From Carposina sasakii (lineage: Eukaryota; Arthropoda; Insecta; Lepidoptera; Carposinidae), in NCBI GenBank assembly GCA_014607495.2, contig CP053167.1, positions 7,998,001 to 8,062,000 on the forward strand: a stretch of DNA of 64,000 nt, given 5' to 3'. Positions 47,693 through 59,700 of the stretch are shown here, in pieces. The position numbers and the translations under genes are program-made. The notes beneath the pieces are model-generated. The model made no database searches. It was not told the origin of the DNA and was given only the letters and a program-made list of their open reading frames with translations. The number at the start of each line of letters is the position of its first letter. Position 1 is the first letter of the stretch.

Positions 47693-48650
47693 ACAAATAA
47701 CACGATTTTGTATAATTTAAGCGATAAAATTTGTAACTGTTTTATAAGTAAAACCAGTTAATATTATAAAATTTCACCAGGTTCAATTCGGAGTTCTTTA
47801 TGAAAGAAATAACCGACGTACATTCCTCTATTACAGTGTTACTGTAAATAAAAGTTTAAAGAGATTATTTCGTATAAGTTGCCTTGTAAATACGCTATTT
47901 TGTGCATCATATTGTTATGTTGAAAATTAGAGGCCATACTACCTTATGAAATTATTACTAGTCTTTTATAGTAGCGACATCTATTGTCGGGTAGAAAACA
48001 TCCAGTAAGCCATTTAACAGTGTGCCTGTTTTTATAAATCCTTCTATTATTGTATTTTAATTTATTACTATATGCTAAAGCCACTATTGTTAAACATAAA
48101 ATATGATTTACTTAGTAAAATATAGTAAGTGTCTAAGGACCAACTGCAGCAAAGTTTTAATCCTACCTATTGTCTTTTTCTCTTAAAAACAACTTTGCTA
48201 GAAAAAAATATACTTTATATTCTCTTCTTTCCTTATGTAGGTAACTAAGTAGGAGGCATAGCATAAGTTTGGAATATGCGACCATGAAGCCTTTGACGTT
48301 GGCTTATGATTTTAAGTTTCTTTTTTAATTTATGATTAATTTCTACTTAACATTACAGTAACGTGTACCACCATTACCTACCTATTTAATTTTGTAAAAC
48401 ATTAGAATTTAAGGTATATATCCGAAATGAAATAAAAAATATATGTACCTATATCAATATTGTAATATTTTATACAATAAACTATATCATACATCAATAC
48501 CTGTTTCATTCCAATAAAAACTAATCAGAAAAAAATATAAATTATTACTAGAACAAGGATTGATTATATCTCTCACACAGTAAATCACAATTGATTGTCA
48601 TAAAATTAATTAAATAATCATTCTAATAAAGTTATAATAATACTTGTTTG
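47693..48650. other. Convergent 3' regions of insc and MITD1
   Basis: Tail-to-tail spacer of 958 bp. The first AATAAA after the insc stop is at 47847-47852; others at about 48429 and 48475 could serve a longer 3' UTR. No repeat was recognised. No clear AATAAA is visible for the minus-strand MITD1 transcript. Confidence 0.5.
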
Positions 48651-50179
48651 TCATCCATAAGATTGCTTAACATTTTTGGTATGTACTATATCTACAGTAG
48701 TTTCATGACATTGCCTTAAATCTAAGTCGTAGACACCAACACAAAACTTATTATCTGGTGCTTTATAGAAGTCTAAACCTCTGCCAATTTTTATTATCCA
48801 TCCGGAACTTAATCTGAAACAATACAAGTCAAAAAATTAATTCAATGTTAGATAAGTCTTTACTTATAGATATTGCAATAGATTAAAAATCTTATACCAA
48901 AATGGGGTAGTGTTATAAGCTTTAATATCTAATCTTTTTATCATTATATTTGTCAAGTAGTCAAATAGTAGTCTATTTGTAGTTTCTCACACTCAATATA
49001 AACTCTTAAAGCAGGATTGTTTGGATAGGCAAAATGAGTCACCACTACGACCAGTGTAGAGCAACATCTCCACAATGGAATTAATATTATTTTAGCACCC
49101 CAGTTAGTTTAACAAAATGTTTCTAAGTATTTCTTTTTAATACTTACATAATCTGTCTATCATGGAGTGTTTCTTTATATTTAACAGTAAGCCTTATCCT
49201 ATACTTTAGCAGATCATTTCCTAGATTCCCGAGCCACTCCTTTTGGTCCTTCTCAGATTTGGCATCTTTGGAAGTGATTAAATCAATGTGTTTCAAATTG
49301 CTACATGACCTAACCAGCAATTCACATAGTCTCAGAAAGTTTTGGCACTGAAAACCAATTAATAATTAATGCTTATTGTAGGTAGGTAAACATTGTGTCT
49401 GTTTATTTAATTAACCAAACATCTAAATAGAGATAAAAGTAAAGGAATAAAAGGATAATTCAATCTTTTTAACCTACACAAACAATGGTTTAAAATGTTT
49501 TTGAGTAGGCAGAATATGTAAATTATATTGAATTCCATTATAAAAAATTTGATCTAAGGGTAGCCTTGTTTGACTGATGCTGGTAAGTACCTATCTATAT
49601 TCTCACAGTAATAATTATCTGTAATAAACACAATCATTAACATCATCTTCTCACCTGTCCCAATTAGCAAAATAGCAAACATTACTAAGTAGTTTTTAAT
49701 ATACCTGATGAAAACTCCTGATATATGGGTCTTCTATTATCACAAACTCAACTTCCTCATCTAAAAACCTGCCAAATAAAGCCTTATAACTATGTCCCGT
49801 TGAGTTGTTTTCTATATGAACTTGTTCATGGAATTGACCTGCTTCTTTCTGTTGTAATACTAATTTCTTTATTACCTCCGCTCTATTCATATACTCTTCA
49901 ACCTTTTTCCTTAAGTAATTCCTGATTGCATCTTCAGTTTCACCTTGAAACAATTGATTCATGAACAATTTATCACAAAAATTCACTTTTTACCTTTACC
50001 TAGGACTACCGGCTTCATGTTAAGGGGTGAATAACATAGGTACAATATTCACCTTTGATTTTATCTACTAATATTTGGAGACCTTCTTGATAACACACAA
50101 GGGCTTCTGTGTACCGTTTCTTTGTGTCTAATTCTACACCACGTTTGAGTATGTTTACCGCAGCACTTTCAATATTCAT
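48651..50179 (-). CDS. MITD1: MIT domain-containing protein 1
   Basis: MITD1 binds ESCRT-III subunits at the midbody and helps to time abscission at the end of cytokinesis. Exons on the minus strand: 50179-50053, 49943-49705, 49347-49148, 48813-48651. Junctions are GT-AG, phases match, and the product has 242 residues (human about 249). The N-terminal MIT domain (about 1-75) reads [20 protein letters not shown] and [21 protein letters not shown] linker follows. The C-terminal phospholipase-D-like membrane-binding domain starts at about residue 95 with [19 protein letters not shown] and [11 protein letters not shown]. It continues through [13 protein letters not shown] and ETLHDRQI to [16 protein letters not shown] and [13 protein letters not shown]. 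These match the family in order and spacing. The gene is convergent with insc and divergent from POLR3C. Confidence 0.95.
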
Positions 50180-50324
50180 TTTAAACAAGTTATCCTTGAT
50201 CTAACAAGTCTTTGTATTTATGATTTTGTGGATTTTTAGGGGAACTCCATAAATAAATATAGGAATAAGAATAAACTGAGAGAAAAGTATGTTCGACGTA
50301 GATACATACAAAATGTTTATTTCG

Positions 50325-50690
50325 TTTTTTTTTTGTTTAGTTTATCCCGAAAGAAAGGCAAGGGGAACTAAGCCCATACAGCCATTGTCTTTAGTAAATG
50401 ATTTATGATGAATGATATTGATGATGATGAATGGAAAGTTAGTCAAAATGAAAAATAATTGCAGAAACAACTTACATGGGCCCATAAAGAGATCGTATTC
50501 TGGCTGAAGTTTTACTCAGCTTACCTGCGTATAAAACCATGCATACGCACTAGATTCACATCACAAGTAATCAAAATATAACTTATCTACCGGAAAACAT
50601 CACTTTACGGACACATGCAAGCTTTAGTAAATAAATTTTGATTTTCACAAGAAAATTACACCCGCTCCCTTCCAGGTTTTTCCGCCGAAT
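50325..50690 (+). repeat. Repeat F7, copy 1
   Basis: Unit of 370-420 bp running from a T run plus GTTTAGTTTATCCCGAAAG, through GGGAACTAAGCCCATACAGC, AACTTACATGGGCCC and ACCATGCATACGCACTAG, to CCAGGTTTTTCCGCCGAATC. Other copies: 51193, 51610 (plus), 52060-52587 and 53330-53560 (inverted). Confidence 0.8.
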
Positions 50691-50958
50691 CCCGTTAGCA
50701 TCTCTACTTAGTTCTTTTTTTTTTATGGCATCACGCGGTTTGCGTACTGCCAATGACGATATAAAACGAGGAAACAATATTTGAATAAGAAACTAAGCGA
50801 GAGCGAGGAAATTGGATAAGGAATGGAATAGGATAAGTAAATTATAATATACAAAATAAAAGGCTGAAGATACCACTAACTAAAGAAAAAAAGACACAAA
50901 TTAGATTTACATACTTAGGTACACATACTTAATAAATATATACTTATAGTATGCAAAA
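50691..50958. other. Spacer between F7 copies
   Basis: TTTTTTTTATGGCATCACGC and A-rich text; probably LINE 3' UTR belonging to the next feature. Confidence 0.4.
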
Positions 50959-51122
50959 TTATATTTTAACATTATTTACAATAATAAATCTAGCAAGGAC
51001 ATTATAAATAGAAATATCATGAAGGAGTGAGGACAGGTTGATTGGAAAAGGCACTTTAAGACGACGAAGTTCTTCAATTAAAGTAAGACAATCATTCAGA
51101 GGACAAGAAAAGAAAATATGCA
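50959..51122 (-). pseudogene. Jockey/I-like LINE ORF2, last about 53 codons
   Basis: Minus-strand frame HIFFSCPLNDCLTLIEELRR, LKVPFPINLSSLLHD and VLARFIIVNNVKI, then a stop at 50961-50959. The H...C...P start and the lengths resemble the C-terminal tail after the zinc-knuckle region in Jockey/I-group LINEs. Only this tail remains. Confidence 0.6.
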
Positions 51123-51192
51123 CAAACTAAGTAGAGATGAAAATATGGTTGACATTCTACTTCGTTTGTGAGGTTTGTAATATGTATGTACT

Positions 51193-52015
51193 TTTTTTGT
51201 TAAGTTTATCCCGAAGGACAGGCAACGGGAACTAAGCCTATACAGCCATTGTCTTTAGTAAATGATTTCTGAATTTATGATGGATGATAATCGTGATGAT
51301 GAATGGAAACATCGGGAAAATCCTCAAGAATGGGTGTGAAATTAGTAAAAATGAAAATTAATTGCAGAAACAACTTACAAGAGCCCACGAAGAGATGGTA
51401 TTCCGACTAAAGTTTTACTCGGCTTACCTGCATATAAAACCATGCATACGCACTAGATTCACATCACAAGCAAATAAAATATAACTTAGGTATGTACCAG
51501 AAAACATCACTTCACGGACACATGCAAGCCATTTACAAATTAATTTTGATTTTCACAAGAAAATTACACCCGCACCCTTCCAGATTTTCCCGCCGAATCC
51601 ATTTGTTTTTAACTTTTTTTTTGTTTAGTTTATCCCGAAGGAAAGGCAAGGGGAACTAAGCCCATACAGCCATTGTCTTTAGTAAATGATTTATGATGGA
51701 TGATAATAATGATGATGAATGGAAAAGCCGGGAAAAACCTCAAGAACAAGTGTAATGTTAGTCAAAATGAAAAATTATTGCAGAAACAACTTATATGGGC
51801 CCATGAAGAAATCGTATTCCGGCTAAAGTTTTACTCAGCTTACCTGCGTATAAAACCATGCACACGCACTAGATTCACATCATAAGTAAACAAAATATAA
51901 CTTATCTACCAGAAAACATCACTTTACGGACACATGCAAGCTATTTACAAATAAATTTTAGTTTTCACAAAAAAATTACAGCCGCTCCCTTCCAGCTTTT
52001 CCCGCTGAATCATTA
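51193..52015 (+). repeat. Repeat F7, copies 2 and 3 in tandem
   Basis: Two adjacent units starting at about 51193 and 51610 (spacing about 417 bp), both ending in CCCGCCGAATC or CCCGCTGAATC. The small open frame at 51700 is incidental. Confidence 0.8.
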
Positions 52016-52054
52016 ACGTCAGTAAAGGTCAAACAAAATGTCGAGTTGAATTTT

Positions 52055-52587
52055 TTTTTGTTTGGTTTATCCCTCCCGCTGCTCTTGAAGGTTTTGGATT
52101 CGGCGGGAAAAACTGGAAGGGAGTGGGTGTAATTTTTTGTGAAAATCAAGATTTATTTGTAAGCCGACTTAATCATATGATGTATGGCTTATAAAATAAA
52201 TCAGAATAAAAAAATTAAAAAAATATTTATTTGTAAATGGCTTTTATGTGTCCGTAAAGTGATGTTTTCTGGTAGATAAGTTATATTTAGTTTACTTGTG
52301 ATAGTCATCTGAGCTTGTGATGTGAATCTAGTGCGTGTACATGGTTTTATATGCGGGTAAGCTGAGTAAAACTTTAGTCGGAATTTTCGATCTAGTGCGT
52401 GTACATGGTTTTATATGCGGGTAAGCTAAGTAAAACTTAAGTCGGAATGCGATCTCTACATGGGCTCATGTAAATTGTTTCTGCAATTTATTTTAATCTT
52501 AACTAATTCTACACCCATTCTTGAGAATTTTCTCGACGTTTCCATTCATCATCATCATTATTATCCATCATTAATTCAGAAATCATT
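52055..52587 (-). repeat. Repeat F7, inverted copy with internal duplication
   Basis: Starts with GGATTCGGCGGGAAAAACTG in reverse orientation. It contains ATCTAGTGCGTGTACATGG twice (about 52327 and 52390), a local duplication of about 60 bp. It breaks at 52587 into the GTAAC-rich sequence. Confidence 0.75.
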
Positions 52588-53311
52588 TTTGCGCATTGGT
52601 AGAACATACGATCAAAAATAAACGTATCAATACACCACTTGCGATCCGACACAGTGTACGAGTATTATACGAAAAATACCCATGATACGAAACTTGCGAG
52701 TAACGAGACGAATTCCTGGGTAACGTTTCGTTACTTGGTACTTGATGCAGTACCCGTTACTCAGTAACGAATACATTAGAGGTGTAAAAGTAACGAATAA
52801 AAGCGTACCCGTATGAATTCGTTACTTTGACCATGAGTACTCGTTACTATCGTATCGTTACCGAACACGTTACTACTGATACCGCATATGGTATAGTAAC
52901 TATAGTATCTAGTATGGTAACGAGTCGAATCGACGTGAACTGTCGACGTAGTATACCAAATTTGCAATTTATTTACTACATATTTAGAAAATTTAACCAC
53001 AAACTTAAATTATATTACAAAGAATAGTACAAAACAGTAAAAAAACTTTGACGATTAGAAAAAAAATTATAAGTACTTTAAACAAACCTAATCACCGTTT
53101 TTTGAAATAAGCGATTTAAATGAACCGCATCACGCGCATTGGTAGAACATACAATCAAAAACAAACGTATCAATACACCACTTGCGATCCGAAACAGTGT
53201 ATTATACGAAAAATACCCATGATACGAAACATGCGAGTAACGAGACGAATTCCTGGGTAACGTTTCGTTACTCGGTACTTGATACAGTACCCCTTACTCA
53301 GTAACGAATAC
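52588..53311. repeat. Direct repeat of about 185 bp with GTAAC/GTTAC array between
   Basis: GCGCATTGGTAGAACATAC begins both 52588 and 53135. Both copies run to CTCAGTAACGAATACAT. Between them (52775-53134) lies a stretch dense in GTAAC and GTTAC words, starting TAGAGGTGTAAAAGTAACG, like a hAT-type end. Confidence 0.65.
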
Positions 53312-53329
53312 ATACGGTTTGGTACATCT

Positions 53330-53560
53330 TTACTAACACTTTAGCCGGAATACGATCTCTTCATGGGCCCATGTAAGTTGTTTCTGCAATTATTTTTCAT
53401 TTTGACTAACTTTACACTTGTTTTTGAGGATTTACCTGACGTTTCCATTCAAATCATCATAATTATCATTATGTTCAGAAATCATTTACATAAAGACAAT
53501 GGCTGTATGGGCTTAGTTCCCCTTGCCTTCGGGATAAACAATTTAAAAAAAAAAATAGAG
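53330..53560 (-). repeat. Repeat F7, inverted partial copy
   Basis: Runs from TTTAGCCGGAATACGATCTC to TAGTTCCCCTTGCCTTCGGG, then GATAAAC and an A run. It ends 170 bp before the POLR3C start codon, so it may lie in or near that promoter. Confidence 0.75.
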
Positions 53561-53728
53561 GTTATGTTTTTACTTTTTGTAAACAACGCTAGCTTGAAGT
53601 TTTTTAATATTCTTGATTTATTTCCTTACTTTTTAAAGTTAAGCATTCATTAGCTAAGTAATTTAAAAAAGTATAAAGTCCAGTTCTTCAGTGTTATGTG
53701 ATTTTATTAATGAATAACTAGAAATAAA

Positions 53729-56700
53729 ATGTCTTATCAATTAGGACGCCTTGTTTCGGAAATTCTGCACCGATATTTTGGGGAAATAGTTCAGAAAGTA
53801 GGCAACGACTTGTTTTCATGTGGAAGTAAACCTATTTCTCTGATTGTGAAGTATACAGGTCTCCCCCGATCCCAGGTATTTATAACCTAAAAGTTAAAAT
53901 TTTCCTGGATATACCCTCAATAACTTTTTCTCAATCGCCATGTGAGACATAAGTATGTAACTAATTGATGTAGATATTTCAAAATTAATATTCTATATCT
54001 TACAGGTTATAGAAAGTTTACGCACCCTGGTAAAGTTTGATTTGGTAACTTTTGAACCATCTTATAATGAAGTTGTTTCTGATTATAAATTGGTGACAGA
54101 AAATGTCCTGTTACTTATTAGATATCCAAGGTAATTTTAATCAAATTCTGTTGTTCATGGTTAGCTTTATTTTTGATATGAATGATGCAGGTAGCAATAT
54201 ATATTTTTTTGTAATAAATTAGTTATTATAGATTATTTTTCTGCTATCCTTACTAATATCATAAATATGATAGTAAATGTGTCTGTCTGTAGCTTTTTTA
54301 CAACATAACTACTGAACCATTTAAAGTAATTTTTTGCACACAGGCTACTTTTATCTTGAAAAAATATTACCTGCAGTCCAAGCAGTCATAGTCATGACCC
54401 AGGTGTCCAATAGTATACAATAAATCTTGCACACTGTTATATTTAAGATACCTGCTCCAGATTAAGAGTAAATTTGGAAGTGTAGCTGAACTGCTAGTCG
54501 AGGAGTTACTTCAGCAAGCACAATGTACAGCAACAGTGCTGATCATTACACTAGCTATGAGACACAGAGATGATACAGTATGTATGACTTTGAATGCTTT
54601 AGGTTCTTCAATTCTTAATTGCATGTTCATCATTTGAGTCACAGGAATTCCAATATAAAATTTCTTATCTCACTTTGTTTTTTGGTATACTGGAATAAAT
54701 TTCTTGCAGCTAGATAACCAAGCCTATGCTTACAACATAGAGGTATAAGATGTCATAGAGTGCTAATAGGGTCGATTCTGGCAGTCACACTTAGTCAGGT
54801 CTATCTCTCTCCATTCTTAACATAAATGGCTAAGAGAGAAAAGGACAGGTAGAACTAAATTTAGGTTTTTTTTTTCCACCCACATCACAACACATTGAGT
54901 CTAATGGTGTATCGAAACTGTTAGTATGACATTAGCACTCTATGTCTACATATTATTCCTCTATGGCTTACACTATACTTTCATACTTACTCTAACTAAC
55001 TGTTTGTTTATGAGTATAAACAAACAGACAGATAGTTGAAGTGACTGGATTTGCCTGTATCCAATTAAACCTTTCCCATATTTAACCTTTTCCCCTGGCA
55101 TTTCAGGAGAAAAATGTAACTATAGTGAATCTGAAAGACACATTCATCAGTCTTGCAACTGCTGGGTATATACAACAAGCACCAGTAGCGGAGACAACTG
55201 CGGACATACCCACCTTAGTGCCAGTCGCTACTATAGTGCCAGATCTTGATGCAAGGGTGCTGATGCAGGCCATGACTAGTGGAAATATAGCTGAGGTTAA
55301 GGATAGTAAGTATCAATTTTGACCAATGTTACAGGAGTATGGAGAGAGTCTCAATACAATCAGTCTTACCTGAATACTCAATAACAATACATTGTCATAA
55401 TGAATCTGGGTGAAAGTAGGCAAATTAAAACTAGTATCTTAAAGTTATGTTATTCATATGACTGATACAGAGTGTAACAAAAAGGGGTGTGTTAAGAAAA
55501 TGCCATAAAAATAGCCTACTAACTACAAAGAAATTATCAACAAAATTCTATGTCTGTTATGCAGCTAGGGATATTCCTTCCTCTTGTATATTCTACATAG
55601 GATATTTTGACATATAAAATGTAGAATAATATTTTTTTTTAGATATATACTGGAAAGTAAACTACGAAAGATTCCACCAAGACTTCAGAGATGAGGTGAT
55701 GATAAAAGCGATCACAAGGCGCATTGACGACACTGGTAAGTTGTAATACTTCATCAATATCAAGTAGATTTATGTATACTTTACTAGTGGACTACAGAAA
55801 AAACAAAATGTCGAAATTATCCGGGATGAAAACATTTTCCCAGGATAAAAAGTAGCCTATATGTTAAGTGGGATCTGTCATCATAATATATTCCTTAAAC
55901 TGCATCAAAATCGGTTCAGCAGTTTCTGAGATTAGCGTGCACAAACAAAATCGAAAAGTCATTCTTTTGGGTACTATTGCGTTGGTAAAGATCTCCTATA
56001 ATATTTTTTCTCATATATCTATCTTCCATGTACAGACAGCGATCCGTTACATTTTTATTATATGCATGTATAGAAGATAGATATCACACAATATAGTTAC
56101 AGTAGAAGATAGTTACACACAATGCCGCTTTGGCTCACTTAGTTCTGCTAATATCGAGAACAAAATACTGAATATATAAATAAAGTATCAAGTATCGTAG
56201 ATCAATACGTCAATTATTAGTTATGAATAGGAAATAAAAAATAAAAAAAAATAGTTAAGTTAAAAATTAGTACTACTTCTCGGTGATTTATATTTAGTTA
56301 CTCTAGGGATACCAGCTTTTAGCTTATGTTAAGAGACATTTGTATAAATATATATTAACATGTAATGCTGTTTGGTTTCCTAAATAAAGAAAAAAAATAA
56401 AAATAAAATAAAAATAAAATAAAATAAAATCCTAATATACACGAAATAGCTAATGTTACTTATTTACTGTGCCTTCTGTCGATGTCTACACCTACTGTCT
56501 ACGATTCACAACATTAATATGAAGAACATCTACAAAGGTTTTACCTTAGAGTGTCAATTCATTACTAGCCGCCGCCCACGGCTTCGCCCGCGTGAGTGTG
56601 CATTACTCCCGTGCGAAGCCGGGGCAGGTCCCTAGTTATACATTATAAACCTTCCTTGTAAATTGTAGATAGTCTATAAAAAAACCGCATCAAAATCCGT

Positions 56701-59700
56701 TCCCTAGTTTTAAAGATCTAAGCATACATAGGGACAGACAGCAGAAAGCGACTTTGTTTTATAATATGTAGTGATGTATATGGATCCGTATGATTTTACG
56801 ATATAAAGGCCGATTTTTCCTATATTCAGATTGCCTATCTGAATGTATTTGATGCTGTCTTTCTCTAACACTTAATCAAGATAGAGACAGTATCAACTTT
56901 ATCAGATAGACTACATGACGCATTTCAGGTGGCTCACAAACTTTCGCATTTACGAGTATATCTTACTTAATATTATAAACGCGAAAGTTTATGAGTATGG
57001 ATGGATGGATGTTTGTTACTCTTTCACGCAAAAACGGCTGGAGCAATTTTAATAAAATTTGGTATGGAGTTAACTGACACCTTGGATTAACACATAGGCT
57101 ATTTTTTATCCCGGTTGAATATTTTTATCCTGAATACACAGTCTATGCGGACGAAGTCGCGGGTGCACACTAGTGTATAATTAAAACTGAATAGCCCGAA
57201 ATGTATGTACGCGCATAACTTCTAAACTACTGCACCAAATTGGATGATTCTTCCCTTTTTGTGTTTGTTATTACTATCTAGGACAAGGTTTAAATAAAAT
57301 AAAATTTTATAAAATCATTAATTTTGAAAAAAATTACATCGGCTCAGCTAGCATATAATATTAGTAGGATACGATTTTTAAGGGTTATTTATTTATTCCA
57401 GCCGGTGAGCTAATGCGTCTACTACTAGAACAGATGTATTTAACCTCATCACCGTCCGCGCCTGAATCGAACCCACTGTCTGCGGTAGACCTGAAAGAGT
57501 TTACCCGTCGTGCGTCCGATAATGCGTTACTGCAGACGCATCTGGATCAGTATCTCAAAGTTTTAGGTAATACATAGGTACATCAATTAATTACTTAACA
57601 TATCGGCGGCACTGTAGAATAACACCACAAGTCAACAAGGCAACTTTTGTTATGTCACCATATTTGAGGCCACCAGAACCAGAGTGGCCCAAATACAAAA
57701 TACGAATATGTGGATATATGCCAAAATACTATGCTCTATTAATATTTTAATAAGAATCAAGATGCCACAACATATTTTTTTTATGTCATCTATGATTGTT
57801 TACTGAAATTACCTTTGAGCCACTCTGGCTTTGAGCTTGGGGGTTTGAAAGGGGCATTGTCGTGCTTAACTAATATTTTCACAAATTGTGGTTTGGGCCA
57901 CTCTGGTTCTGGTGGCCTCATTTATAGATGCGATATAGTATAATATACAGGTGTTTTTTGGTAGTCAACGTTTCCAAAAACTATAGATTCTCCTCATCAT
58001 CACGAACATTTTCCTCCATATACCTAAGCATACCTGGGAAATGTCTGGTTTCCAAGATATTAAAGTCCAAAGTCGAGTTTTTAGATAGGGTTTTTTTTGC
58101 ATGAGTGCGAGTAGACGCGTGAAACAAACATTTTTCAGAAATTAAAATTTAAAACTGCCAATAAGAATACTAACACAAACATTGGACACCATACATTTTG
58201 CGCGATCATGTCAATAAAAAAAAATTGTTTCCCAGAATTTTTTTAGGCATAAACTTACTTTTCATTTCATGTATAGAATACGTACCCTTCGTAAACGGTG
58301 GCCACGAAAAAAACATATACTCATACAGGGTGTAACAGAAAGGGTATGTTAAGCGAAAAACTATGTAAATAGAACATTATAGAGAACCTATTTCCAAAAT
58401 TTGAGACTGGAAATCACATGTTTATTTTTCAAAATTGTATGAACATTCTTTAGTTGATTAGAAATTCTCCATACAAGCTGCAAAATTAAACATGTGATTT
58501 CGAGTCTCAAATTTTGTAGATTAGTGGGCTATTTATATACCTTCTCGCTTAACATACCCCTTTTGTTACACCCTGTATAAAGTCGTGTTTATCGCTAGCC
58601 TAGATTTTCTTTCGCGAATGTTTCTTTTACTATGTGATCTTTGGACATAAATATCCTCCATTGTCCAATCAGAGGAAAACGGCGCGGACTTCGTAAGCCG
58701 CGTGGGAGGTGCCGGCGGCGCGGGGGGCGGCGCGGTGTGTGTGCGTGCGCAGGCGGCTAGCGGCAGGCTTGCGCAGGACTTGTTAGAACATCTCGTTTGT
58801 GAGCGACTGGGCGGGAAGGCTGCTAGGATATTCAGGTATTGTACTGTGTGTGTTTCACTAACAACCAATGTCAACAGGTACTAGAGATCACAAAGAATCT
58901 CGGTTAAATTCCTAAAACTATTAGCTGGACATCATTGGAGACGGGTAGCACACGACAGGCACCAATGAAAATTGTTAGAGGAGGCCTATGCCAAAAGTCA
59001 CACTGAACTTTGAGATATTAGGTAGAAACAAAGACAGTGAAAAGTAGGTTATATAAAAAAGTTGTGCAACACAAAAATTCTAGAAGAGCCGAGAATTCTA
59101 TTGTAGTGTGCTTCACCAAATAGTTGCTATTTCTCTACCCTGTTTGTCTTGTTTAATTGTTTGTTGTTTATGTGTAATCTTCTTCTTTCTATAATAAAAA
59201 AATGAACCGCTAAATGTGTTACTAAGTGCAGATCTCAAGAACAGCTCAACCGATTTCGTTAATTCTTTTTTTTAGATTTGTTCCGTACTGGAATAGATTT
59301 TAATTTAGAATAAGTGACACAATCTGGAAATATACATTCCGAGTAGTTTTAAATTCTTTTACTGGGTTCACGGCGAACTGGATCCCGATCAATCCGTGCC
59401 ATTGGGTTGGTGCACCTACGCCATAGATTTAAGTACCTGCCGTTTCTTTTCTTGTCATCGACACTAGAGGTTTCATTGTACCTCTTGATGGTACGGTACA
59501 CGAACCTCTTCGTGAGTTTTAACCTTTGAAGCAAGTTGAATATCGTCTTCGGTGGATGGCCGCAACGATGCAATGCAATTACTGCTACTCTGTCCTCTTT
59601 GCGAGTCCACTCCATCGTAAAAATGAATGAATGTAATTGTGATTTGGCAGATTATTAATCAAAAAATATTCGAAAATCGAACATCATTTCATTTTTTTTT

